A DNA stretch of 64,000 nucleotides from Gnetum montanum (Eukaryota > Streptophyta > Gnetopsida > Gnetales > Gnetaceae): contig MNCI01010794.1 in the NCBI GenBank assembly GCA_015680685.1, positions 7,737 through 71,736 on the forward strand, given 5' to 3'. A program made the position numbers and the translations under genes. The notes under the pieces are model-generated. The model worked only from the letters and a program-made list of their open reading frames with translations, was not told the origin of the DNA and did not search any database. This document shows positions 37,046-47,823 of the stretch, piece by piece. The stretch's first letter is position 1. The number at the start of each line of letters is the position of its first letter.

Positions 37046-38584
37046 ATGGTCCCAAAGAGAGGAGCAATTTGAGGACCCTCACAAACTACAAGTAAAAGAC
37101 CAAGAGGCCAAGGTAGAGGTTGAATAGGAGAACAAGACCTAAAACATGTGGAGCAGGAAGCCTAATCCTTCAACATTCATCAAGAAACTTCTACTACCAG
37201 ATAGTTGGCCAAAGGAGAGGTAGAGGAACCACATGTATAAGGACAACACCTCACATTGTCATAAGACTACCTCCAAGGTATTCAAGAAAATTCAATCCTA
37301 ACCATAGTAATTTTGGAAATGAACTTTGGTTCATTCATAGAATTGTTTTGGAAGTAATAAGGATGCAACTCCTAGAATCATTGCTATGGACAACACTTTC
37401 AAATAGTGGCGAATGGTATCTAGGAAAGACTTATCAATTCTGGCATAATAAAAAAGAAGGCACTATGATCAACATTGAAGGAATATCTATTTCATATTTA
37501 GTCAAGGTGATAGTTAAAGCTATAAACATACCTAATGAAGGGGCAAAAGAAACACATATTTTCACCAGATTTGATGCCAAAACTAGAAAATTATGGTTGA
37601 AATAGACATATGGAAAAGAAGATAAGGGATACAATAACTTAACTCCGGAGGAAAGAATTTATTTCAAAATTGACATATATCACTTGTTTCCAAAAAAATG
37701 ATTAAAAAGATAAGCCACCTATGTGGCTAGAGGAAATGCAATTTTGATGGAAAAGTATAATGCAAACCTCACACAACTCTATTTCATAGAGATCTAGAGG
37801 TAGCTTGAAGAAAAGAAGGTAGGAAAGCTAACACTTCCATTCCCTTGCCTTTTTAGGAAGCTATGCAAATGTGATGGAATCCTAGGGTACACCAATGATG
37901 TTCTTAGCAAGGCCTAGAATTCCTCATATTCTAAATTGCTTAAGCCAACACCACCTAGGAAAGACCAGGGTGAGGAATAAAGTGGCGTTGGAGAAACCAC
38001 ACAAACTATTGAACAACAATAGTAAGTGGGACCCAGTGACTAGTAGCAAGAGCAATAATAGCAACAAGAGTAGTAGCAGCAACAAGAATAGCAATAACAA
38101 CAAGTCCCACCATTGTCGTTTCAAGACTATACGCCATCAATGAGTCATCTACAACATATTGCAGAGACTATTATTTGGGGAACAAGGGATGAGTCCAACC
38201 TCTACAAAGTAATTGAAAATGCTATTCAGCCCATAGTTTCTACAAATCCCGTAAGTGGACAAATCTCATTGTAGTTAGGAGGAGAGGCCCAATTGTCACA
38301 ATAGATTTTTGATAATGCTGCATCATTTCAAATTATGCTTGAAATTAGAGAGGGAGCCATAGTTGTGGTTATGTAGCACCAATATTATCGAGAGTAGTAG
38401 AAGTGATCATAGATCATATTAAATAATTATTTAATGTACCTTTTGTGCCACCAATAGGTTTAACTAGAGCTAGGGATATTCAAATGCTAGTTAGAACCTC
38501 AATGACTCCTGCAAATCATGAAGATGTGCTAGAATAGCTATTGTAGACTAGATAGGTGATGACAATACTTTTTGACATCCTAAG
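37046..38584 (+). pseudogene. Extra 3' ORF of element D, truncated
   Basis: ATG at 37046 (M-V-P-K-R-G) opens a frame matching the G ORF: SFNIHQ near the N-terminus, SNSGEWYLGKTYQFWHNK (37400-37455), then IPNEGAKETHIFTRF, ARGNAILMEKYNANLTQL (about 37730-37790) and ILGYTNDVL (37880-37905). A 'ccagtgactagtagcaag...aacaac' low-complexity stretch (38030-38105) follows. The frame stops at 38584, where a TGATGGGACGCG LTR start replaces the coiled-coil half present in G; the PPT is missing too. Either G inserted here or a deletion fused ORF to LTR. Confidence 0.7.
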
Positions 38585-39361
38585 TGATGGGACGCGATAT
38601 CGCATGGGCTGCAATATTGCAGCATGCCGTCAAATCTATAAATAAGAGGCAGATCTCCCTTGTTTCTCATTCTAGGCCTAGACTGTAGCAAAACTTTGGT
38701 AGTTTTACCTCTCTAGAGATAGAATAATTTCCATGTGCTTGTAGTAGGAGCTCCAAAGTAAAAAAATCTTTATTTGAGCAAATATTGTACCTGAACACAA
38801 GTTTGTGTATGGAAATAAAGACGAACTTCTTGGATAAACCTTGCAGTGCATGGAATAGGCTAAATAGGATTTTATTTACTATTATTTATTTTGTATAATT
38901 TAAATTATTAATTAATTAATTAAATCTCTCTCAACCCTTCTCTCCTAGTTAAGTGCATTTAGTATGACTGCTTCGAGCACGTACGTTACGCTTGGTGATC
39001 CCAGCAATGACTAGCGTTTGGTAACCAAGGTTACATTGGTTCAAGGTGTGAACGGTAAGTGGGAACGGATACTGATGCTAGGTTAATTAAGGCTTAGTTA
39101 GTTAGTTAAATTTAGTTAATTAGTCTCTTCACCCTTCACCTCGTCAGCATAGGAGATAAAACAGAAAAGACATAAAAATCATATACCTCAGACTTAACCA
39201 TACAACTGTGACAAATACAAGTAAGTCTGGGAAGAAAATGAATGATTAACCTTAAGTGTTCCATAAGGCGTGTAGGCACTTAGTCTATGGAGTTCAACCG
39301 GATCGCATGTGTAACGCTCATATTCATATGGTTGAGTTTAGGGGTACCTCGCCACTCAGCA
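38585..39361 (+). repeat. 5' LTR of element G
   Basis: TGATGGGACGCGATATCGCA start, TATAAATA at 38637-38644, AATAAA near 38814, end ...ACTCAGCA followed after one base by the PBS. Clearly related to 45981-46777. Confidence 0.85.
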
Positions 39362-39362
39362 T

Positions 39363-39381
39363 TGGCGCCATTGCCGGGGAC
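39363..39381 (+). promoter_or_regulatory. PBS complementary to tRNA-Asp, element G
   Basis: TGGCGCCATTGCCGGGGAC is the complement of the plant tRNA-Asp 3' end with one mismatch (known end ...CCCCGGCAACGGCGCCA). This is the primer choice typical of Athila elements. Confidence 0.85.
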
Positions 39382-39502
39382 GGTGCTAGTTATCTAGATT
39401 AGTTATATCATACAAGACCACTGTAAAGGACTTAACGATATATCTTCTAGAAAGAAATAATTATAAAAATTCACACGTAAATTCACACACAACTTCACAA
39501 CA

Positions 39503-41488
39503 ATGCCTCTCCTACAAGATTACGATAATGCCACACTTAGTGAGGAAGTTCATTGGAGAACCAATGAACTATATGACTATGAAGATTGGAGTATACAACC
39601 TGAAGTGGGAGTTTCTTATAAACATCAACAAAAACAATGTCATCCCAACACATGAAAGCATAAATTACAAGATGACGATGAATCCCTACTAGCCACTACA
39701 AGCTTAACAAAAATACAAGAGGTTGTTCGAATCTCACGTAGGCATCGAAAAGAGAGTCGTCTACCTAGGCTCGATTTAAACAACTTTCCAAATTTTTTAG
39801 GAGGCTATGACTTAGATCCGCATCAACATTTACAAGCCTTCTACGATGCCTACACATGGAACAACATTGATAATGAGTGGCAGAAACTTAAGCTCTTTCC
39901 TATGACACTCGTTGACCAAGAAAAAGTATGGTATAGATCGTTAAAACCAAATTCAATACGACGTTGGTCAACAATAGTAGAAGTTTGTAATGAAAAATAT
40001 CAAACCTATGCAAGAGTATCATCCTTGAGGAAACAAATCCAAGGATGGAAACAAGCACAGCATGAACCCTTGGACATGGCCTTAGAAAGATATTATGCAC
40101 TGTTAAACAACTGTCCAAGCCATGGGTTTTCCGAGGAAAGGCTAATGTACCATATCATTGATGGGCTTCGTGATGAAACAAGAGAGACCTTAGGAATGTA
40201 TGCCAAAGGTCAACTATACAAACTACGAACCCATCAAGTCCAAGAGCTTATTAAGTAGGTAGCAAAAGAAGAAGTAAAATTGGCTAGATGGGAGAGTGTT
40301 GAAAAACATCAACGGGACCAAAATCTCAACTTAACAAAGGTCCATGATCATAAAAAGGAGAAATCAACCAATCTCAAGGTAGAAACATCATCTTTTCCAA
40401 TACAACAATCATTAGAAGAAGTCGAGGCAAAGATCAACAAGATTTTGGAATGGACGTATCAAAAGTGTGGAGAAGTTATCAATGATATTGGAGATAGAGT
40501 TTTGACAACCCAAGAAGCAGGAAAAAACAGTAGACAATTGGAAAGAAGGGATAAAGAAAATAAAAGCTCAATTGCCAATCATATGTACGAATGCAACATA
40601 TGCCTACACGATCACCCCAAGGGCCAATGCCCAGTATTGTTACATTTATATGAGCATTGGGAAAACAAGTTACATCTAGAGTTCGTACAGAGGTACTATG
40701 TTTGATTACAGTGGCAACAACCCCAGTCGTGGGGGAATCCACCCTTAGACTGGAAAAACCCCTCATATTATCCGAACCCAAACTCTTATCTTGTTCAACA
40801 TCCTATTTCTCCAACTAGGCCAACATACTCTATCTCATCATAGTACCATTCTCCTCAATACTATCAACCCATGCCTCCAACACAACCACCACCTTGTGCA
40901 CTTTATACTCCTCCTAACTTTCAACATTCTCATCCATTTTTCCCTCCTTCTACATTGCCACCAACTGTTCCTAAGGTGCCTACACCAAAACAACAACCCA
41001 TGAAGGAAACTTGTGCTACTACTACTAACAGCAGTGAAAAGCCTCCTCAACATGAAAAGTGTCCTTTCTTTAAACACGGCCGTACGAAGGGACAAAAAAA
41101 TTTCGGGGCCACTGCATCTTCCAACTCAGCACAAGTCCCACACTATGATGCACCCTTATCTTTGAACCCAGTACCTCATGTTACTTCATCAGGGCCACCA
41201 ACTAACACTCCAACAACCATATGGCCCAATAAACACAATCATGGAAGGCAACAACCTACTCCTTGCATACCATCTGACGGTCTCAAATATCATAGTGGGT
41301 CAACTCATTATCCAAGAACTACATCGTATAAAGTGCCCCACTATGCTTACTACAATCAAGTGTGTGAACCCCAATGGGGTAAGTATGGACCAATTCCAAT
41401 ACTTCCAACATGCAAGGATCCTCAACCTTCATTTATTAATCCTTTCCATGCTCAACCGTTTAGTTATGGGGGATATCCCCCATTCTAA
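39503..41488 (+). CDS. gag of element G, one frame with four stops
   Basis: Capsid/nucleocapsid protein, 662 codons in one unbroken frame from ATG 39503 to TAA 41486-41488, with four internal stops, all TGA or TAG, so only lightly decayed. The capsid core lies around codons 80-250 (LDLNNFPNFLGGYD; KQIQGWKQAQHEPLD; NNCPSHGFSE; DGLRDETRETLG). A charged coiled segment is near codon 300 (IQQSLEEVEAKINKILEW), a short zinc knuckle at about codons 360-372 (CNICLHDHPKGQC, C-x2-C-x3-H-x4-C), and a Pro/Tyr/Gln-rich tail follows ending FSYGGYPPF. It lacks the N-terminal extension found in H and D. No protease follows in the visible sequence. Confidence 0.85.
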
Positions 41489-41498
41489 ATAACAAGGA

Positions 41499-42312
41499 NN
41501 NNNNNNNNNNNNNNNNNNNNNNNNNNNNNNNNNNNNNNNNNNNNNNNNNNNNNNNNNNNNNNNNNNNNNNNNNNNNNNNNNNNNNNNNNNNNNNNNNNNN
41601 NNNNNNNNNNNNNNNNNNNNNNNNNNNNNNNNNNNNNNNNNNNNNNNNNNNNNNNNNNNNNNNNNNNNNNNNNNNNNNNNNNNNNNNNNNNNNNNNNNNN
41701 NNNNNNNNNNNNNNNNNNNNNNNNNNNNNNNNNNNNNNNNNNNNNNNNNNNNNNNNNNNNNNNNNNNNNNNNNNNNNNNNNNNNNNNNNNNNNNNNNNNN
41801 NNNNNNNNNNNNNNNNNNNNNNNNNNNNNNNNNNNNNNNNNNNNNNNNNNNNNNNNNNNNNNNNNNNNNNNNNNNNNNNNNNNNNNNNNNNNNNNNNNNN
41901 NNNNNNNNNNNNNNNNNNNNNNNNNNNNNNNNNNNNNNNNNNNNNNNNNNNNNNNNNNNNNNNNNNNNNNNNNNNNNNNNNNNNNNNNNNNNNNNNNNNN
42001 NNNNNNNNNNNNNNNNNNNNNNNNNNNNNNNNNNNNNNNNNNNNNNNNNNNNNNNNNNNNNNNNNNNNNNNNNNNNNNNNNNNNNNNNNNNNNNNNNNNN
42101 NNNNNNNNNNNNNNNNNNNNNNNNNNNNNNNNNNNNNNNNNNNNNNNNNNNNNNNNNNNNNNNNNNNNNNNNNNNNNNNNNNNNNNNNNNNNNNNNNNNN
42201 NNNNNNNNNNNNNNNNNNNNNNNNNNNNNNNNNNNNNNNNNNNNNNNNNNNNNNNNNNNNNNNNNNNNNNNNNNNNNNNNNNNNNNNNNNNNNNNNNNNN
42301 NNNNNNNNNNNN
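41499..42312. other. Sequence gap (N)
   Basis: 814 consecutive N. Two apparent minus-strand reading frames spanning it are artefacts of the gap. Confidence 0.98.
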
Positions 42313-42589
42313 CTCACACACACCATTTCTTACCCTCAGCATAATTTTTAAATAATTTTCTTTCCCTACTATTATCCCTCTGAATTTTAACGTTCTGATG
42401 TACCATTACATACCCTTTTTCTTACCACCCAAGGTTTTATTGATAAAATCTACACCATTATCATTAATTGTGCCTTTTGAATTAGTAGAATTACCCTAGA
42501 ACCCTTGATAATAGCCAATGTCCTCAATTTACAACGTTTATTTCAAGAAAATCCCTTCAAAATTTGATCTTTTTGTTGTGCCTCACATC

Positions 42590-42835
42590 ACTAGGGATGA
42601 GATATTGCATACGCGATATCGCGTCCCCACCGCTTATAAATAGGTCCACCCCCTACAACACTTAGCATCATTGTGTCATTCACATAGGGGGAGTTTTTGA
42701 AATTTTTTTCTCTCTGTGACTTGTGATTGAGTGACCCTTGTTTTTCTCCTCATATCTCGCTTACTCGTACTCCGATTTTAATTACATTTGAACCTGCTTG
42801 AACTCGGAGTGTTCAGCTTAGTCATGGGGGAGGAA
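42590..42835 (+). promoter_or_regulatory. Internal promoter-like region upstream of G extra ORF
   Basis: Contains GATATTGCATACGCGATATC with GCGATATCGCG (42601-42624), a good TATA box TATAAATA (42635-42642), and CTTAGTCATGGGGGAG (42818-42833). The GATATC boxes ~25 bp before TATA reproduce the arrangement in this family's LTRs (38593/38637, 46009/46047). It probably drives a separate mRNA for the extra ORF. The interval 42313-42589 just after the gap is non-coding spacer. Confidence 0.55.
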
Positions 42836-43097
42836 CACCTGCTGAAAAGTGTCTAAATTTTTTGAAATTTACCATCTCCCAAAGGACATCAGCTAGGGTA
42901 ATTAACTGCAACACTTAGAATAATTGTGCCTAAAAATCATTTAATTCCTAGGTATACTGGGAAACTAAAATGGAAACCACCTAAGTCACAGGACTCATTA
43001 TTACAAACTTTAATAAGATCATTAATTAAGGCAAGTAGTAAGGTATAACTTAAATTTAAAAACAACCTTACTAACGCTTGACCCCGTGTGATTATAG

Positions 43098-45816
43098 ATG
43101 GCCCTAAAATGTGGATAACAGGAAGGTCCTACCCAAGGTGGAAGCAAATGAGCTCGAAGAGGTAGAAGAAAAGGTCCTTCCAGAAAACATGTAGAATAGG
43201 AGGAGCAATCATTCAACATTCATCAAGATGAACCTCCTACCAAACGGTCTAGGCAGGCAGAAGAAGGAGCTGCTGCAATGCCTGAACCAGGACAACAACT
43301 CACGTTGCCCCAAGATTGTGTTCAGGCTATCCATGAGAAGTCCACATTCACTACGGTGATTGTGGAGTTGAATTTTAAATCATTTGCTGAGTTTGCTCCT
43401 AAGGCCATTAGGGATCACCTCAAAGGGTCTCCCTTATGGCCTATCCTCTCTGAAAGCAGTGCCTGGTACCTAGGAGAGATGTAACAATTTTGGCACAATA
43501 GGGAGCACGACACCACTGTTAATATTTGTGGTGTGACAGTTGACTTCTCTACGCAGGCCATTTCGGAAGTGTTAAACATTCCGAATGCAGGGCCCTAGGT
43601 TACTTGGTTATCCACCCGTTCAAATCCCAATGTGTGAAAGGATTGGTTGGAGAAGGCTTATGGCAGAGATAAAGCATTTGGTGAATTGACAATGGAAGAG
43701 AGGGTTTACTTCAAAATTGGAACATATCACCTCTTCCCCACAAAGGGCCTAAAAATAATATCGATGTATGCAGCTAGAGGATGTGCAGTGTTGATGGAAA
43801 AGGTTAACGCTAACCTACCCCATCTATATTTGATGGAGATCTTTCCCCTATCTTATCAGAAAACTTTTTCGACATGTTGGTATTCAGGGGTACACCAATG
43901 ACATCCTTTGAAAGGCCCAGGTTGCTTCATATGCTAAATTACAAAAGGCGCCAACTTCAAGAAAAAGCACTCGCGAGGAGCTGGGACCAAAATAAGAAGA
44001 AGAATAGGTGGTTGGACCCAGTCAACCTCTAGCCACGGGTCCCAGCCAACAACAAGAAACAGGGCCTAGCACAGGCCAGGATCAGCTGCCACCACCGCAA
44101 GACTACAGACCATCGATGAGCCATCTTAGGACCATCGTTGAGATGGTCAGTTGGGGAAGTCGTGATGACACAAACCTCTTCCGTGTCATTGATAATGCTA
44201 GGAAGCCTACTATTTCATTAGATCACACAAGGGGAGAAGTATCTATTCGAACATAGAGGGGAAAGTAGATGGTCACAATAGATCTCAAGAAACACGACAT
44301 CTTTCCAGGTGTAGTTAGATATTGGTGAAGGGGCCACTGTGGTGGTCATGCAACACTAGAATGTCATGGGAGCTACAGAAGTGGTCGCAGACCACATCAA
44401 AGAATCCTTTAATGTACTTGTTGTGCCACCGAAAGATCTCTTAGGAGCACGGGATGCTCAAACTTTGGCCAGAACCTCAATGACTCCTGCGAAACATGAG
44501 GATGTACTTGATTGATTGCTTCAAATAGGGCAAGTAATGATGTCCCTATTTGACATTCCTCAGGATGTTATAGCAATTCACTCAGACCTCATTTCCATAA
44601 AGGGGAAGCTGGTCTTAACAGAAGTGAGGGCTAAGCATGCTGAAGTTGAAGTGCAAAAACTCCAAGAGCAGCTCGTGGCTTTACAAGAAGCACAGCGAGA
44701 CCCTATGCAATTTGTTCCCCTAGATTAGCTAGAAAATTTTAGAACGGAGCAACTAACCAACTTGATAGTAGAGAATAAAAAGGTGATGGATGAAAAGGAG
44801 AAGGCTTTTTGGGATGCCTCCGCAGCACAAGCGCAAACCCATGCACATCTTAAGGCACTCAAAGCCTTACATGAAGAAAACAAATAGCTTGCGACTAACA
44901 ACCTTTTATTGATCACTGTAGAAATGCAAAAGAATGTTCTCGATGAACACTTTCATTAATTACGAGAACAATTCATCCAGATCAACCGAGACATAAGCCG
45001 TTTAGCTAGAGAAAATTGAACCCTCTCAATGGAGGAGGTATGTGCCATTCGTCAACATTTGAAAATTCAGATAAGCGCGTGGAAAAATGAGGCTGAACGA
45101 CATGAGAAGCTGAAGGAGCACTTTCATGATCATGTGGGGATGTATAAATAGATCCTTAAAAAGGAGATCCATATGGCCAAGGCCCAAATCAACACTATTA
45201 ATGCTCAACACATTGATTGGCGGGCCATATTGGACACATACGCATTCATCCACCAAGAAGAAGTTAAGAACCGAGACCTGCATATTCAGGACTTGATAGA
45301 GTACATGGAGTTGAAAAATATAAGATATGCCAACCTTGCCATGTTAACAGTAGGGCACTCGAGGTTAGAGCTCGAGCAGCATGTAGCAACCACCCACATC
45401 AAATATGAAGCAGAATTTGTAGAATGCAAGAAGCTGTTGGAAAAACTGGATGTTGCAAATTCTGAACTTGGGATGGTAAAATCTAGCTACCAAGGATAGA
45501 AAGATGTCGCAACTAACTTGGCTCGACAGCTAATAGATCTTCACGAATACAAGAATAGAGCTAGAGCCTATGAGGAGGAATGACGGGTGTTCACGGCTTG
45601 GTATGTCAAGGCCAACCAAATGTTTTCACAACTACCCTATCCATGGGAGGTGCCAACTTTGTTAAACATTGGAACACTAGCATGGATGGCACAAGACCCT
45701 CAGACTAAAGAGGAGAAGCTCCAAGCCATACTTCAAAGCCATCAAGCCTCAAAGCCTGGAGCATAAGACAAAGGGAAGGCACCAATGGATGAGCCACTGC
45801 CACCAGGAACTACATG
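43098..45816 (+). CDS. Extra 3' ORF of element G (globular domain plus coiled coil)
   Basis: Reads from ATG 43098 (M-A-L-K-C) to TGA 45814-45816 with several stops and at least one frameshift near 43885. N-terminal third: SFNIHQDEPPTKRSRQ, a basic stretch that could be a nuclear signal; then ESSAWYLGEM.QFWHN, a VTVDFSTQAISEVLNIPNAG motif, TMEERVYFKIGTYHLFP and AARGCAVLMEKVNANLPHL. The middle is Gln/Pro-rich (44000-44090). The C-terminal half (about 44570-45540) is a long heptad-rich coiled coil (EVQKLQEQLVALQEAQ and similar), ending PLPPGTT. I see no signal peptide or membrane segment, so nothing supports an envelope protein. Probably the 'putative plant transposon protein' type; function unknown. 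Confidence 0.7.
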
Positions 45817-45967
45817 AGTTCCAAATTTTTGTAGTTGTAGTATATTTTCTGTGTTGTGTATTTATTTTGTTTTCTCCCCACACTGCGACATCATCCCGTA
45901 TTTCCATCTAATAATCCCATACCTATCCACTATGTAATCACTGTAACTCAAGGATGAGTTTTTATTT

Positions 45968-45980
45968 AGTCATGGGGGTA
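45968..45980 (+). promoter_or_regulatory. Polypurine tract of element G
   Basis: AGTCATGGGGGTA directly before the LTR start TGATGGGATG at 45981. Confidence 0.8.
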
Positions 45981-46777
45981 TGATGGGATGCGATATTGCA
46001 TGGGCCACGATATCACGTACGTGATATCACAGTCCATCACCATGTCTATAAATAAGAGGTGGATCTCCCTTGTTTCATAACCATAGGTTAGATTGTAATG
46101 AAACTTTGGTAGTTTGATCCCTCCAGAGATAGATTATTTTTCCAGTGTATGCCTGCAGTGTGATGAATGTAATTGTACGACATCCTTTATTCGAGTGTGA
46201 CGTACTTGGACATGCACATGATTGACAATAAAGATCGAGATTACTTCAGCATTGCAGCATTCACTTTGTTTGTTTATTTATTTAATTGTTATTTACTTCT
46301 TTCCTAATTAGTCTCTCTCACCCTTAAACTCACGTTAGAATGCGGAATGAGTACGACTTGATTGTGAGCATTTAAGTGTGACTACTTGGTAACCTAGTGG
46401 TGTACCTAGGATCTGCGCTTGGTAATCCTAGTGGTAGTCATGCACAAGGTCCAAGATGTGTACAGATGATCAAGGAACAGATGATCATCATACTTAGGCT
46501 AGTTTAGATTCTTTTACCCTTTCTCTCTTAGCTTAGATAATATTACTTTCCATTGCCTTCAGGAGTTGCATTAGATTAGGAACCACATCATACACCTCAC
46601 TTTGAACTAAATCATACATGACAAATATAATACTAGTCCAGGTGGGAAGACAGTGAACTGCGACCTAAGGCTAACTATCTAGGTGCCACAACTAGTCTAT
46701 CTACGGAGTTCGACTGGATCACGCGTGAAAACACTCGTATTCGTATGGTTGAGTGTAGGGTACCTCACCATTCATCA
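45981..46777 (+). repeat. LTR shared by G (3') and H (5')
   Basis: 797 bp. PPT on its left, PBS on its right, so it serves as 3' LTR of G and 5' LTR of H. Contains the perfect 20-bp palindrome GATATCACGTACGTGATATC at 46009-46028, TATAAATA at 46047-46054 and AATAAA near 46229. Confidence 0.8.
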
Positions 46778-46778
46778 T

Positions 46779-46797
46779 TGGAACCATTGCCAGGGAC
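46779..46797 (+). promoter_or_regulatory. PBS (tRNA-Asp type), element H
   Basis: TGGAACCATTGCCAGGGAC, a mutated version of the PBS at 39363, one base after the LTR end. Confidence 0.75.
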
Positions 46798-46921
46798 TAA
46801 GTGTTTGTGCGCTAAGTAGAACATAGGAAATTATCCACATCTTTGGGAGCTTAAATGAACCCTTAGGGTTAATCAAATGAAAAATTATATAACGGTTAAT
46901 TAGCACACCGAATAAGAAACA

Positions 46922-47823
46922 ATGTCTTCTTCTTCTTCTCATAAGAGCACTTCACCGCCTAGGGATTATACAAGAAATAGTCAGTAGTCTAAAACACATA
47001 ACCAAAATCTACCAGTTCCTCAACAGGATCGGGTGGTATATACTCATCCCGATCAGTATATACCCAATTTTACCTTTATCCTCCATCAGGATGAACAACT
47101 ACGTTAGAGAGATTAAGGTAACATAGTGTTACCTCAAGATCAGGTAGTCCCTGACATGCTCCTTCGTGCTCTTGCACTGATAGGCATGACACAGCTCTAT
47201 GTTGAATACATTGTAGGTGATTTTGACACAAGGGATTATTATCCCACATAAGCGCAATGTCAATGGGACTCAAGGTAGGAGAGCCATCATACATTGTTGA
47301 AGGGCAAAGGAGTCCCGCACGTCCTAAGAGAAATTGGAGATGGTGAACCACTTATAATGGGTTCTCCATCAAATGATGTTCCCCCTCCTAACAATAGTAA
47401 GGAGGTGGGGTATCAAAACCTACGCTTCAAAATACACAACCCTGGTTCTGATCCCTATGAATGCCAACTTTTCACTGAGGGAACAAAAACACATGACAAG
47501 GACGGGCACTCAGATCATCATCACGATCGGGGCCATAGCCATCGAAGAGAAGGTAAGAAACATAATTATGGTGATGGTTTTCCTTCTTCTTCCCCTTCAT
47601 CACATCATTCACCCTCTCCTTCCACATCAGGGTGCAGTCATAAAGAGCATAATAGTGAGAATAAGGGTAAGCAAAATGAGAGACCTTGACGAGAGAGTCG
47701 AGAGAGAGGACGAGGGCAGTCTAGAGAGCCTAGGCATGGTAGAAGGGAAAGTGGGGAAAAACGTAGGCATCATATACATAATGAAAGAGATGATCATGAC
47801 GAACCCCTACTTGCCACCGGAAG
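46922..47823 (+). pseudogene. gag of element H, cut by insertion of F
   Basis: ATG at 46922 (M-S-S-S-S-S-H-K) and one frame to 47823 with several stops. IPNFTFILHQDEQLR and the following blocks match the N-terminal extension of D's gag, then comes an Arg/His/Asp-rich segment (47480-47800) ending DEPLLATGS, where element F begins. In G the equivalent DESLLATTS comes near the N-terminus, so H and D carry a gag N-terminal extension of about 250 residues that G lacks. The rest of H would lie beyond F, outside the window. Confidence 0.75.

Larger units (their letters stand above)
38585..46777 (+). mobile_element. Athila-like element G, gag plus extra ORF, pol not seen
   Basis: LTR (38585-39361), tRNA-Asp PBS, gag, 814-N gap, promoter-like leader, extra ORF, PPT, LTR (45981-46777). 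No protease, RT or integrase sequence is visible; gag ends in a stop ten bases before the gap. Because the true gap length is unknown, pol may be hidden there, but the relative C' shows gag joined directly to spacer without pol. Less decayed than C, D and E. Confidence 0.7.

Noticed and set aside
41460-42342. Two ~285-residue minus-strand reading frames
   Set aside because: They consist almost only of N; artefacts of the sequence gap.
43098-45816. Envelope-like protein
   Set aside because: Position fits the Athila env-like slot, but no signal peptide, transmembrane segment or cysteine pattern is visible; the tail is coiled coil.
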